DNA of 64,000 nucleotides from Pseudonocardia autotrophica. GTDB lineage: Bacteria; Actinomycetota; Actinomycetes; Mycobacteriales; Pseudonocardiaceae. The notes under the pieces are model-generated. The model ran no database searches. It saw only the letters and a program-made list of their open reading frames with translations, and was not told where the DNA came from. The stretch spans positions 434,001 through 498,000 of the forward strand of contig NZ_AP018920.1 of the NCBI RefSeq assembly GCF_003945385.1, read 5' to 3'. This document shows, one piece after another, positions 54,920-63,990 of the stretch; the stretch's first letter is position 1, and the number at the start of each line of letters is the position of its first letter. A program made the position numbers and the translations under genes.

Positions 54920-55435
54920 GTGGCCAGCAACAGCCAGTCAGGCAACGCGGAGGTTCCGCCGGTCCTGCCCTCGATCCCGCTCTCACCGGAGCCGGGTCCG
55001 CGGGACCAGTCCCTCGGCGCGCTCGCCAAGGACGTCACCACGCACCTGTCCACGCTGGTCCGTTCCGAGGTCGAGCTGGCCAAGGCCGAGGTCACCGCCG
55101 AGGTGAAGAAGGGCGTGCAGGGCAGCGTCTTCTTCGTGATCGCCGCGGTGATCGCCCTGTTCAGCCTGTTCTACCTGTTCTTCACCCTCGCCGAGTTCCT
55201 CTCGCTGTGGCTCAACCGCGCGGCCGGGTTCGGCATCACGTTCCTGGTCATGCTGCTGATCGCGGGGCTGTTCGGGCTGCTCGGCTACCTGCGCGTCCGC
55301 AAGATCCGCAAGCCGGAGCGGACCATCGACTCGCTGAAGGACTCGGCCCAGGTGCTGTCCCAGCGCGGCCGCGGCGGTGACAACGTGCGCGAGCTGACCG
55401 ACGGCCCGTCCGGACGGCACGCCGCCGCGGGCTGA
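54920..55435 (+). CDS. Phage-holin-family (DUF1469-like) membrane protein
   Basis: 171 residues. A disordered N-terminal 30 precedes an amphipathic helix (LAKDVTTHLSTLVRSEVELA) and two transmembrane helices (about 72-95 and 103-125), then an acidic/basic tail. Such proteins, named for remote holin similarity, are common in actinobacteria and may affect the envelope. GTG 54920 is preferred over ATG 54914 because AGGAGG touches that ATG but sits 7 nt before the GTG. The downstream hydrolase starts 7 nt after the stop. Confidence 0.85.
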   Translation: MASNSQSGNAEVPPVLPSIPLSPEPGPRDQSLGALAKDVTTHLSTLVRSEVELAKAEVTAEVKKGVQGSVFFVIAAVIALFSLFYLFFTLAEFLSLWLNRAAGFGITFLVMLLIAGLFGLLGYLRVRKIRKPERTIDSLKDSAQVLSQRGRGGDNVRELTDGPSGRHAAAG

Positions 55436-55442
55436 CCCGCAG

Positions 55443-56399
55443 GTGGGCCACGATGGGCCGGTCGATCCCGCGCTGGTGCGGATCGCCGGTCCGTGGACCC
55501 ATCGAGGGGTGTCGGCCAACGGCATCCGGATCCACGTGGCGGAGTACGGCCCCGCCGACGGTCCGCTGGTCGTGCTCCTGCACGGCTTCCCGGAGTTCTG
55601 GTGGACCTGGCGGCATCAGCTGCTCGCGCTCGGCGACGCCGGGTACCACGTCGTCGCCCCCGATCTGCGCGGCTACGGCGACACCGACAAACCCCCGCGT
55701 GGCTACGACCTCTGGACCCTCGCCGGTGACTGCGCCGGCCTGATCCGGGCGCTGGGGGAGCGGCGCGCGCACGTCGTCGGGCACGACTGGGGTGCGGCGA
55801 TCGCCTGGAGCGTCACGGCCCTGCATCCGCGGCTGGTCCGCTCGCTGACCGCGCTCGGCGCCCCGCACCCGGTGACGATGCGCGACGCGGTACTGCGCGA
55901 TCCGCTCGGCCAGGGCCGGGCCAGCCGCTACATGGCGGGCTTCCAGCTCCCGCGGCTGCCCGAGCGTTCGCTGCGGGCCGGGCGGGGCGCCAGGATCGAG
56001 ACGATCATGCGGGCCTGGGCGGGGCCGGAGTGGACGTCGACCGCGGACTTCGCCGATGCCGTCGCCCGCAACCGGGACGCGATCCGGATCTCCACGGTCG
56101 CGCACTGCTCGCTGGAGTACTACCGCTGGACGGTGCGGTCGCTGTTCCGGCCGGAGGGCCTGCGGTTCGCCCGCGCCGTGTCCGCGCCGGTCGGCGTCCC
56201 GGTGCTGCAGGTGCACGGGGCCGACGATCCTTGCGTGCTCGACACCACGATGCGCCGCACCCGCCGCTACGCGGGCGCCGGGTTCGCCCACCACGCGCTC
56301 CCGGCGACCGGGCATTTCCCGCAACAGGAGCGCCCGGACCGGGTCACCGAGCTCATCCTGCAGCATCTGGGCCCGACGCCGGCGCACGACGGCGGGTGA
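55443..56399 (+). CDS. Alpha/beta hydrolase, epoxide hydrolase-like (EphE-type)
   Basis: 318 residues. The oxyanion HGFPEFWWTWRHQ, nucleophile Asp115 in VVGHDWGAAIAW, and His291 in PATGHFPQQERP follow the epoxide hydrolase layout (Asp nucleophile rather than Ser). The cap domain (about 140-235) contains AHCSLEYYRWTVR with Tyr residues that could protonate the epoxide. It probably opens fatty-acid or xenobiotic epoxides. The start is GTG 55443, 7 nt after the holin-family gene. Confidence 0.9.
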   Translation: MGHDGPVDPALVRIAGPWTHRGVSANGIRIHVAEYGPADGPLVVLLHGFPEFWWTWRHQLLALGDAGYHVVAPDLRGYGDTDKPPRGYDLWTLAGDCAGLIRALGERRAHVVGHDWGAAIAWSVTALHPRLVRSLTALGAPHPVTMRDAVLRDPLGQGRASRYMAGFQLPRLPERSLRAGRGARIETIMRAWAGPEWTSTADFADAVARNRDAIRISTVAHCSLEYYRWTVRSLFRPEGLRFARAVSAPVGVPVLQVHGADDPCVLDTTMRRTRRYAGAGFAHHALPATGHFPQQERPDRVTELILQHLGPTPAHDGG

Positions 56400-56556
56400 G
56401 CCGCGCCGAGCCCCGGCGCACCCGGCCCGGACCCGAGCACGGACCCGGCCGTGAGCAGGGCCCCGAGCACGAGTACGGACACGGACGAGTGGTGCCACCG
56501 CCCGGGACGGATGCCGGTGGCGCGGTCCCGGACATGCGCAGATACGCTCGACGACC

Positions 56557-57816
56557 GTGCGAATCCTGGTCGTGGGTAGCGGCGCGCGTGAGCACGCCAT
56601 CGCGGTGTCCTTGGCGCAGGATCCGGGGGTGACGGCCCTGGCATGCGCCCCGGGCAATGCCGGAACGGCTGCGGTCTCCGAGCAGCTGGGTCTGGACGTG
56701 GCCGACAACGACGCCGTCGTGTCGCTCGCCCGGACCTGGCAGGCGGACCTGGTCGTCATCGGTCCCGAGGTGCCGCTGGTCAACGGCGCCGCCGACGCGG
56801 TCCGCGAGGCCGGGATCCCGTGCTTCGGCCCGGGACGTGAGGCGGCCCGGATCGAGGGGTCCAAGGCGTTCGCGAAGTCGGTGATGAGCTCGGCGGGCGT
56901 GCCGACGGCGTCGTCGGTGGTGGTGGACAACCCCGCGCACCTGGACACCGCGCTCAGCGTGTTCACCCCGCCGTACGTGGTGAAGGACGACGGGCTGGCC
57001 GCGGGCAAGGGCGTCGTGGTGTCCGACGACATCGAGATCGCCAGGGCGCACGCCCTCGCCCTGCTCGACGCCGGCCACCCGGCGCTGCTCGAGTCGTTCC
57101 TGGACGGCCCGGAGGCGTCGCTGTTCTGCCTGGTCGACGGGTCCACCGTGGTGCCGCTGCTGCCGGCGCAGGACTTCAAGCGGGTCGGCGACGACGACAC
57201 CGGCCCGAACACCGGCGGGATGGGCGCGTACTGCCCGCTGCCCTGGGCGGGCGATGACCTGGCCGGTGAGTTGGTGGAGAAGGTCGTCCGCCCGGTGGCG
57301 GTCGAGCTGGAGAAGCGCGGTGCGCGGTTCTCCGGCCTGCTCTACGCGGGTCTCGCGCTCACCTCGCAGGGCCCGGCGGTGATCGAGTTCAACTGTCGCT
57401 TCGGTGACCCGGAGACCCAGGCGGTGCTGGCGCTGCTGCGCACGCCGCTGGCCGGGCTGCTGCACGCGACGGCGACCGGGACGCTCTCCGAGCAGCCGGG
57501 CCCGGAGTGGTCGGACGGCTCCGCGGTGACCGTCGTCGTGGCGGCCGAGGGCTACCCGGCCACCCCGCGGCTCGGTGACGTGATCACCGGTGCGGACGGC
57601 GAGGGCGTGCTGCACGCCGGCACCCGGCGGCGCGACGACGGCGCGGTCGTGTCGTCCGGCGGGCGGGTGCTGTCGGTGGTCGGGACGGGTACGGATCTGG
57701 CCGCCGCACGGGCGGACGCCTACGCCCGGCTGGCCCCGGTGCGGCTCGCCGGATCGCATCACCGGACCGACATCGGGCTGAAGGCGGAGCGCGGGGAGAT
57801 CACCGTCCCGGGCTGA
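56557..57816 (+). CDS. purD: Phosphoribosylamine-glycine ligase
   Basis: Forms glycinamide ribonucleotide in purine synthesis. 419 residues of the ATP-grasp superfamily: N-terminal VRILVVGSGAREHAIAVSLA, ATP-binding VKDDGLAAGKGVVVSDDIEI, and metal-binding VIEFNCRFGDPETQAVLALL. The start is GTG 56557. It is followed by 230 nt of non-coding DNA with two hairpins. No other pur gene is in the window. Confidence 0.97.
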   Translation: MRILVVGSGAREHAIAVSLAQDPGVTALACAPGNAGTAAVSEQLGLDVADNDAVVSLARTWQADLVVIGPEVPLVNGAADAVREAGIPCFGPGREAARIEGSKAFAKSVMSSAGVPTASSVVVDNPAHLDTALSVFTPPYVVKDDGLAAGKGVVVSDDIEIARAHALALLDAGHPALLESFLDGPEASLFCLVDGSTVVPLLPAQDFKRVGDDDTGPNTGGMGAYCPLPWAGDDLAGELVEKVVRPVAVELEKRGARFSGLLYAGLALTSQGPAVIEFNCRFGDPETQAVLALLRTPLAGLLHATATGTLSEQPGPEWSDGSAVTVVVAAEGYPATPRLGDVITGADGEGVLHAGTRRRDDGAVVSSGGRVLSVVGTGTDLAAARADAYARLAPVRLAGSHHRTDIGLKAERGEITVPG

Positions 57817-57898
57817 TGTGTCCGCCGGATTACCGCCATATGGCCGAGTGATCTTGGTCTATACGGCGTATCGACCCCGGTGACCAGGCCGATCATGA

Positions 57899-57928
57899 AC
57901 ACGGACCGGTCGTTGTCACGGTCCGTGT
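57899..57928 (+). terminator. 10-bp hairpin after purD
   Basis: ACACGGACCG (57899-57908) pairs with CGGTCCGTGT (57919-57928) over 10 nt. It is followed by AT-richer AGAAAGATCTTG and probably terminates purD. Confidence 0.7.
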
Positions 57929-58000
57929 AGAAAGATCTTGAACACGGTGTAAAACCGGACATCCGAGTTTGATCCAGCCGGTGCGGGCCGGAATCGTTCC

Positions 58001-58035
58001 GTGTCACAGGGGCACAGCCGGTGCCCCTGAGACAC
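58001..58035 (+). promoter_or_regulatory. Large 5'-leader hairpin directly before an SD
   Basis: GTGTC-A-CAGGGGCAC (58001-58015) pairs with GTGCCCCTG-A-GACAC (58021-58035) apart from one A/A mismatch. It ends just before AGGAGG of the small secreted protein. Such a structure can block or expose the SD, protect the mRNA end, or act as an operator dyad. Confidence 0.7.
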
Positions 58036-58048
58036 AGGAGGATCCATC

Positions 58049-58261
58049 ATGGCCAACGCTCCCCAGCCGGCCCGTCGTCGTCGCGCGCTGACCCTCGTCG
58101 GCGCCGTCATCGCCGCCCCGCTCGCCACCCTGGCGTTCACCGGCTCGGCCCAGGCCGCCGAGCTGACCCCGGTCGCCGAGTACCTCGACGCCGCGGTCGC
58201 CGACACCAGCGCGCAGGTCGGCGCTGCCCTCGACGCCCTGGGTCTCGCCGCGGCGGAGTGA
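58049..58261 (+). CDS. Small secreted protein, unknown function
   Basis: 70 residues. The signal peptide RRRRALTLVGAVIAAPLATL, then AFTGSAQA, predicts cleavage after AQA. The mature peptide is about 34 residues, acidic and Ala-rich (AELTPVAEYLDAAVADTSAQ, then VGAALDALG), probably one amphipathic helix. ATG 58049 follows AGGAGG at good spacing. A long structured 5' leader precedes it. No family is recognised; chaplin-like Cys or beta motifs are absent. Confidence 0.75.
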   Translation: MANAPQPARRRRALTLVGAVIAAPLATLAFTGSAQAAELTPVAEYLDAAVADTSAQVGAALDALGLAAAE

Positions 58262-58412
58262 CATCGCGCGGGCGCTGCCCCGGACGGGGCGGGCTCCCGG
58301 CCCGCGCACCGGTGTGATCCGGGCCCGGCACCTCCCACGGCGGTGGAGGTGCCGGGCCCGGCGTTCCTGACGGGCCCGGACGGCGCCCGGCGATCCGGCC
58401 TACCCTCGACCG

Positions 58413-59597
58413 GTGACCGGATCGACCGCTTCCCAGCTCACCGTCGCCGCACGTGCCGCGGTGGCCCCGTTCCACGTGATGGACGTCTGGGCGGCCGCCG
58501 CGCAGCGGGCCCGCAGCCACGGCGACCTGATCAACCTCTCCGCCGGGCAGCCATCGACGCCGGCACCCGAGCCGGTCCGCCGGGCCGCCGCCGAGGCGCT
58601 GAACTCCGAGGTGCTCGGCTACACCGTCGCGCCCGGCATCCCGGAGCTGCGTGAGGCCGTCGCGGGCCACTACCGGCGGACCGCAGGCGTGCGCGTCGAC
58701 CCGGGCGACGTGGTGCTGACCACCGGCTCGTCCGGCGGGTTCCTGCTCGCCTTCCTCGCCGCGTTCGACGCGGGCGACCGGGTCGCGCTGGCCCGCCCCG
58801 GCTACCCCTGCTACCGCAACATCCTCACCGCTCTGGGGTGCGAGGTCGTGGAGCTGCCCTGCGGGCCGCAGACCCGGTTCCAGCCGACCGTCGCGATGCT
58901 GGAGGAGCTGGACGAGCCGGTGAAGGGCCTGATCCTGGCCAGCCCGGCGAACCCCACCGGCACCGTGCTCGACCCCGAGGAACTCGCCGCGCTGGCCACA
59001 TATTGCGAGGGGCGCGGGATCCAGCTGGTCAGCGACGAGATCTACCACGGCATCACGTTCCCCGGGTCGCCCGCGACGGCGTGCGCGTGGGAGACCTCCC
59101 GTGAGGCGCTGCTGGTGAACTCGTTCTCCAAGTACTTCTCGATGACCGGCTGGCGGCTGGGCTGGCTGGTCTGCCCGCCGCGGCTGCGCCGCACGGTCGA
59201 GGGGCTCGCCGGAAACTTCACCGTCTGCCCGCCGGCGCTGCCGCAGCACGCCGCGCTCGCCGCGTTCGAGGAGGCGAGCTACGCCGAGGCGGACGCGCAC
59301 GTGGTCCGCTACGGGCAGAACCGGGATCTGCTGCTGGCCGGGCTGCGCGGTATCGGGATCGATCGGCTGGCCCCGGCCGACGGCGCGTTCTACGTCTACG
59401 CCGACATCGGGCACCTGCTGCGGCCCGGTGAGGACTCGATGGCGCTGACCTACCGGCTCCTCGACGAGACCGGGATCGCCGTCGCGCCCGGGCAGGACTT
59501 CGACCCGGTCGACGGCGGCGACTTCGTGCGGTTCTCCTGCGCCGGCACGTCGGAGGGGATCACCGCGGCGCTGGACCGGCTGCGCGCCTGGGTCTGA
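58413..59597 (+). CDS. Class I/II PLP aminotransferase
   Basis: 394 residues. PLP Lys240 lies in SFSKYFSMTGWRLGW. Other family motifs are TTGSSGGFLLAFLAAFD, ASPANPTGTVLDPEEL and FVRFSCAGT near the C-terminus. Closest in type to aspartate/aromatic aminotransferases (AspB-like); the exact amino donor is uncertain. The start is GTG 58413. It is monocistronic by appearance, convergent with the YhgE gene. Confidence 0.93.
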   Translation: MTGSTASQLTVAARAAVAPFHVMDVWAAAAQRARSHGDLINLSAGQPSTPAPEPVRRAAAEALNSEVLGYTVAPGIPELREAVAGHYRRTAGVRVDPGDVVLTTGSSGGFLLAFLAAFDAGDRVALARPGYPCYRNILTALGCEVVELPCGPQTRFQPTVAMLEELDEPVKGLILASPANPTGTVLDPEELAALATYCEGRGIQLVSDEIYHGITFPGSPATACAWETSREALLVNSFSKYFSMTGWRLGWLVCPPRLRRTVEGLAGNFTVCPPALPQHAALAAFEEASYAEADAHVVRYGQNRDLLLAGLRGIGIDRLAPADGAFYVYADIGHLLRPGEDSMALTYRLLDETGIAVAPGQDFDPVDGGDFVRFSCAGTSEGITAALDRLRAWV

Positions 59598-59604
59598 CGC
59601 CCGC

Positions 59605-61755
59605 TCAGAGCACCAGCTCGGGTTTGACGGTCGAGGGCCGCCACACCCGCTGCCGGTGCGCGGCGAGTGTCGCGAGAAGTACCGAGATCAGGAACCAGGC
59701 GGCCAGCACCGGCACCGCCGTCCCGACGACGCCGGTCAGCTCGCCGCCGTACATGAGGTGGCGCAGTGCGTCGACGGCGTAGCCCATCGGCATCAGGAGG
59801 TGCATCGGGTACAGCGGTTCCGGGATGGTCTGCCAGGGGAACGTGCCGCCGGCCGACACCAGCTGCAACACCATCAGCACCAGCCCGAGGAACTGGCCGA
59901 CCGCGCCCAGCAGTGCGTTCAGGGCGTGCACGATCGCGGTGAACGTCATCGACACCAGCCAGAGGAACGCGAGTGTCCCCAGCGGATGCGCCGGCACGAT
60001 CCCCAGCACCGCCGACACGACCACATACATGCCGGTGACCTGCACGACCCCCAGCAACCCGGCCGGGATCCAGCCGCCCAGCGCGACCCGCAGCGGGCTC
60101 TGCCCGGCCGCGATCGCCCGCCGGGACAGCGGCTGCAACAGCAGGAACAGCACGTAGCCGCCGATCCAGGTGGCCAGCGCCATGAAGAACGGGGCGAGCC
60201 CGGCGCCGTAGGTGTCCGCGCGGGAGTGGGCGACGTCGCGGGTGGCGACCGGATCGCCGATGTTCTGCGCGGTGGCGGCCCGGACGTCCGGCGACGGGTT
60301 CGGGATCTGCCCGAGCCCGTCGAACAGGCCGTCCCGCAGCGTCCCGGCGCCGGTGGCGAGCTCGCCGGTGCCGGTGTCGAGCCGGTGGGCGCCGTCGGCG
60401 AGCCGGTCGGTGCCCTCGACGGCGGTGCGCTCGCCATCGACGAGCCGGCCGGCGCCGGTGGCCAGTGCGTCCGCCCCGGTCGAGAGCCGGGTGGCCCCGT
60501 CGGAGAGCGCGCGGACCCCGCCGGAGAGCTCGGCCGCGCCGTCGCGCAGCGCACCGGCGCCGTCGGCGGCGCTGCCGATCCCGGAACCGAGCTGAGGGGC
60601 GGCGACGGCGAGCCGTTCCGCGCCGTCGGCGACCTGTCGCGCGCCGGAGCCGAGCTGATCGAGCCGGCCGGACACCTCCTGGACGCGGGCGTTGCCCTGT
60701 TCCAGCGGCTGCTTCGCCTCGGCGAGCGCGGCCAGTGCCTGCGTGACCTGCTCCTCGGTGAAGCCGCGTGCACGCAGCCCGTCGGCGATCGTGCCGTCGG
60801 CGGCGTCGAGCTGGGCCGCCAGCCGGGCCGACTCCTGCGCGACCCGGTCGCCCGCCTCGGCCACCTGGGCGTTGCCGTCGGCCACCTGGCGGGCGCCGTC
60901 GGCCAGCTCCCGGGCCTGCGCGGGGAGCTGCGCGGTCGCGTCCCGCAGCGTTCCCAGCCCGGTGGCCAGCTCGCCGGCACCGCTGTTCAGCCGGTCCGCT
61001 CCGGCGGCGGCGGTGCCGGCGCCGCCGGCCAGGGTGCCCGCCCCGGACGACAGCTCCCCGGCGCCTCCGGCGAGCTGCTGGGCCCCGCCGAGCAGCTGTC
61101 GCTGCCCGGACGCCAGCTGGTCTGCACCGGCGGCGAGCTCACGGGCGCCGTCGTGCGCCCGGCCCGCTCCGTCGGCGAGCTCGCCCGCACCGTTCGCGGC
61201 CTCCTGGGTCTTCGTGTAGATCGTGGAGAACCCGGTCAGGAAATTGTCCGCGGCCTCGGTGCCGACCTGCTGGGCCACCGAGTCGCGCACCCGGCCGGTG
61301 AGGGTGTCGGCGATCGTGCGGACCAGGTAGTTGTTGGCGTCGTTCGTGGTCAGCACGAGAACGCCCTGGCGCGGCGTGAGATCGGCCGACGAGTGCAGGG
61401 CGGCGGTGAAGTCCCGGGTGACGGTGAGGGCGAAGGTGTACTCGTTGTCCCGCACCCCACGGTCGGCCTCCGCGGCGCCGACCCGGTGGAAGTCGAACGA
61501 GCCGGACTCCATCAGGTCCGTCGCGACCTGCTCCCCGACGTTCTGCGGGTTCCCGTCGGCGTCGGTGCCGCCCGCGTCCTCGACCACGAGTGCGGCCGGG
61601 ACGCGGTCCAGGCGGGAGTACGGGTCGCCGTTGGCGTAGAGGTAGAACCCGGCGTACAGCATCGGGATCAGCAGCAGCGCGAGCACCGCCAGGACCGGCA
61701 GCCGGCCCGCCGTGATCCGGCGCAGCTCGCTGATCGCCATCCGGATCGCGCTCAT
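59605..61755 (-). CDS. YhgE/Pip-type membrane protein with Leu-Gly heptads
   Basis: 716 residues. One N-terminal helix (VLAVLALLLIPMLYAGFYLY), then a long extracytoplasmic part rich in the xxxLxxG heptad pattern (LADGAGRAHDGARELAAGAD and many repeats, about 200-470), then five or six C-terminal helices. Related to phage infection protein and YhgE, ABC-2-like permeases. ATG 61755 overlaps the upstream ATPase gene by 4 nt (ATGA), so the two make one exporter. Confidence 0.92.
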   Translation of the reverse strand: MSAIRMAISELRRITAGRLPVLAVLALLLIPMLYAGFYLYANGDPYSRLDRVPAALVVEDAGGTDADGNPQNVGEQVATDLMESGSFDFHRVGAAEADRGVRDNEYTFALTVTRDFTAALHSSADLTPRQGVLVLTTNDANNYLVRTIADTLTGRVRDSVAQQVGTEAADNFLTGFSTIYTKTQEAANGAGELADGAGRAHDGARELAAGADQLASGQRQLLGGAQQLAGGAGELSSGAGTLAGGAGTAAAGADRLNSGAGELATGLGTLRDATAQLPAQARELADGARQVADGNAQVAEAGDRVAQESARLAAQLDAADGTIADGLRARGFTEEQVTQALAALAEAKQPLEQGNARVQEVSGRLDQLGSGARQVADGAERLAVAAPQLGSGIGSAADGAGALRDGAAELSGGVRALSDGATRLSTGADALATGAGRLVDGERTAVEGTDRLADGAHRLDTGTGELATGAGTLRDGLFDGLGQIPNPSPDVRAATAQNIGDPVATRDVAHSRADTYGAGLAPFFMALATWIGGYVLFLLLQPLSRRAIAAGQSPLRVALGGWIPAGLLGVVQVTGMYVVVSAVLGIVPAHPLGTLAFLWLVSMTFTAIVHALNALLGAVGQFLGLVLMVLQLVSAGGTFPWQTIPEPLYPMHLLMPMGYAVDALRHLMYGGELTGVVGTAVPVLAAWFLISVLLATLAAHRQRVWRPSTVKPELVL

Positions 61756-62540
61756 CGGTCCGCCACCGGTCCCTCGGGCTCGGTGCCCGGATCCGTGGTG
61801 ACCACGGTGAGCGGCCCGGTGCCGGCGTCCGGATCCGGTGGCCGGGTGTGCCGGCCGCCGGGGTCCAGGGCCGGGTCCGGGTGCCCGCCGCCGAGCAGCA
61901 CCGGGGGGACACCGAGCAGCGCCGCCGACGTCTCGCTGCAGGTGACGACGACCGCGAGACCCGCGGCGGCGTGCCCGGCCGCGATCTGCCACCAGGTCAC
62001 CGGGGTGCCGCCGTGCCGGTCCGGCGCGGTCAGCACCACGGCCTCGATGCCGGGACGGGCCGCAGCCAGCTCGGTCATCAGCGCGATCCGGGTCGGTGCC
62101 GGGACGTCCTCGAACCGGGTGCCCGCCCACTGCTCGGCGCCCCGCCCGGCCAGCCATTCCCCGACCGCCCGTGGCCAGGCCCGGCGCCCCGCCATGGCCA
62201 GTTCCTCACCGATCACGGTGCGCAGCGGCAGCGCCGGGTCCGGCTCGCTGACCCCGGGGGTGTCGACGACGGCCACCGCCCGCCGCAACCGGTCCGGATC
62301 GTCGGCCCCGTCACCGCCGAAACTCACCCGGCCCCGGGTCGGACGCATCCGACCGGCCAGGCAGAGCGCGAGCGCGGTGTGCCCGGATCCGGGCGTACCG
62401 GCCACGAGCAGGATGCTGCCCGCGGTGACCCGCAGCGAGGTCGTGGCCAGCAGCGGGCCGTGCGGTCCGTCGACGGTGACGCCGTCGGCGACGAGCGTCG
62501 TGCCCGGCTCGGCGGAGTCGGGCGATGGTGCGCTGATCAT
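61752..62540 (-). CDS. Degenerate ABC-transporter ATPase partner of YhgE
   Basis: 262 residues. The Walker A is GTPGSGHTAL with His54 in place of the Lys. ALCLAGRMRPTRGRVSFGGD follows like an ordinary ABC start, but no LSGGQ signature or clear Walker B Asp-Glu is evident. The C-terminal 40 residues are Pro/Gly-rich. It may bind but not hydrolyse ATP. The start is ATG 62540. It is the first gene of the pair with the YhgE-type permease. Confidence 0.82.
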   Translation of the reverse strand: MISAPSPDSAEPGTTLVADGVTVDGPHGPLLATTSLRVTAGSILLVAGTPGSGHTALALCLAGRMRPTRGRVSFGGDGADDPDRLRRAVAVVDTPGVSEPDPALPLRTVIGEELAMAGRRAWPRAVGEWLAGRGAEQWAGTRFEDVPAPTRIALMTELAAARPGIEAVVLTAPDRHGGTPVTWWQIAAGHAAAGLAVVVTCSETSAALLGVPPVLLGGGHPDPALDPGGRHTRPPDPDAGTGPLTVVTTDPGTEPEGPVADR

Positions 62541-62805
62541 GGTGGTCCTGCGGTCGTGGCACCACGACCCGCCGGCCCGCCGGCAGCGGGTTCGCGCAGG
62601 TCACCGGCGCCGAGGAAGGATCGGGTCGGGGCCAGGGTCGGACTCGGCCCGACGGTGGCGGAAGCCTATGCGGGCATCTGCTCCGGTGCCCTGCAGACGA
62701 CCAGTCTGGACCCGATCGAGCGGGTCGACTTGACCTCGTACGACAGTCACTTACCCGCGGACGACACTGTGATCCGGCCGACGATCCGGCCGGCGACGGA
62801 GGTGC

Positions 62806-63990
62806 TCAGCCCAGCGCGGTACGGGGTGCCTGCTCCGGAACGTCGCGGGAGCGGCCGAACTGGGCGGGCGGCGCCCCCGGCGATCCGGTGCTGGCCGGGC
62901 CGACCTCACCGATCCGTTCCAGCGCGGCCGCGATGTGCCGGTCGGAGACGTCCCGGTGGGTCATCAGCCGCAGCTTCCCGGCGATCGCCCCGGCCCGCAC
63001 CCCGGCCTCGCGGAACGCGGCGATCGTGCCGCGCAGGTCGGCGACGTCGAGCAGGACGATGTTGGTCTGCGGCTCCCGTACCCGCCAGCCGCGTTCGCGC
63101 AGCCCGGCGGCGAGCGTCGTGGCCAGCGCGTGATCCTCGGCGAGCCGGTCGACGTCCTCCAGCGCGACCAGCCCGGCGGCGGCCATCACGCCGCCCTGCC
63201 GGACGCCGCCGCCGAGCATCTTGCGCAGCCGTCTGGCCTGCTCGGTGAACTCCGCGGAGCCGGCGACGACCGACCCGACCGGGGCGCCGAGGCCCTTGCT
63301 CAGGCAGACCGCGACGGTGTCCGCGCCGACCGTGAGCGCCCCGGGCGGCACCCCGAGCGCGACGGCGGCGTTCCACAGCCGGGCGCCGTCGAGATGCACG
63401 GACAGCCGGGCCGCGCGGGCGGCCGCCGCGACGGACGCGTGCTCCTCCGGCGCGGTCACCGTGCCGCCCGCGGAGTTGTGCGTGTTCTCCAGGCACAGCA
63501 GCGCCGGGCGGAGCGCGGCGTAGGAGCCGTGGTCGGCGGTGTCCACCGCGGCCCGCCGGACGGCGTGCGGGGTGACCTTGCCGGGACCGCCGTCGTGCGG
63601 CAGTGGCCGCGGCATCCCGCCGGCCAGCCAGGCGGCCGTGCCGAGCTCGAAGTCCAGGACGTGCGCGCCCAGCGGTGCGAGGAACGACTCGCCCCGGCCG
63701 AGCCTGCTCATCAGCGCGATCAGGTTCGCCATCGACCCGGTCGGCGTCCAGAGCGCGTCGGTGGCGCCGAGCAGGCCGGCCACCCGCTCCTCCAGCTCGC
63801 GCATCGTCGGGTCGCGGTCGAGCACGTCGTCGGCGACCTCCGCGTCCGCCATCGCCTTGCGCATCGCGGGCGTCGGGGCGGTCACGGTGTCCGAGCGGAG
63901 GTCGATCGGCTCGGCCGGATCCACGGCGGGGGCGCCACGCAGGGCGCTTCGCGATGCTCGGCGGCTGCGAGGTGACGGGCGCACGCCCAT
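62806..63990 (-). CDS. Low-specificity threonine aldolase-like PLP enzyme
   Basis: 394 residues. Cleaves threonine or allo-threonine to glycine and acetaldehyde, or a related beta-hydroxy amino acid. DLRSDTVTAPTPAMRKAM, the metal/substrate ENTHNSAGGTV, and PLP Lys232 in CLSKGLGAPVG match the GntG/threonine aldolase group. ATG 63990 is near the window edge; the first 25 residues are Arg/Ser/Pro-rich and a later GTG (VDPAEPIDLRSD) is also possible. The C-terminal tail after IGEVG is disordered. Confidence 0.92.
   Translation of the reverse strand: MGVRPSPRSRRASRSALRGAPAVDPAEPIDLRSDTVTAPTPAMRKAMADAEVADDVLDRDPTMRELEERVAGLLGATDALWTPTGSMANLIALMSRLGRGESFLAPLGAHVLDFELGTAAWLAGGMPRPLPHDGGPGKVTPHAVRRAAVDTADHGSYAALRPALLCLENTHNSAGGTVTAPEEHASVAAAARAARLSVHLDGARLWNAAVALGVPPGALTVGADTVAVCLSKGLGAPVGSVVAGSAEFTEQARRLRKMLGGGVRQGGVMAAAGLVALEDVDRLAEDHALATTLAAGLRERGWRVREPQTNIVLLDVADLRGTIAAFREAGVRAGAIAGKLRLMTHRDVSDRHIAAALERIGEVGPASTGSPGAPPAQFGRSRDVPEQAPRTALG

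Noticed and set aside
62541..62805. CAGAC/GTCTG dyad and TTGACC box upstream of the degenerate ABC ATPase
   Set aside because: The arms are only 5 bp and the -35-like box points away from the gene, so no operator or promoter is claimed.
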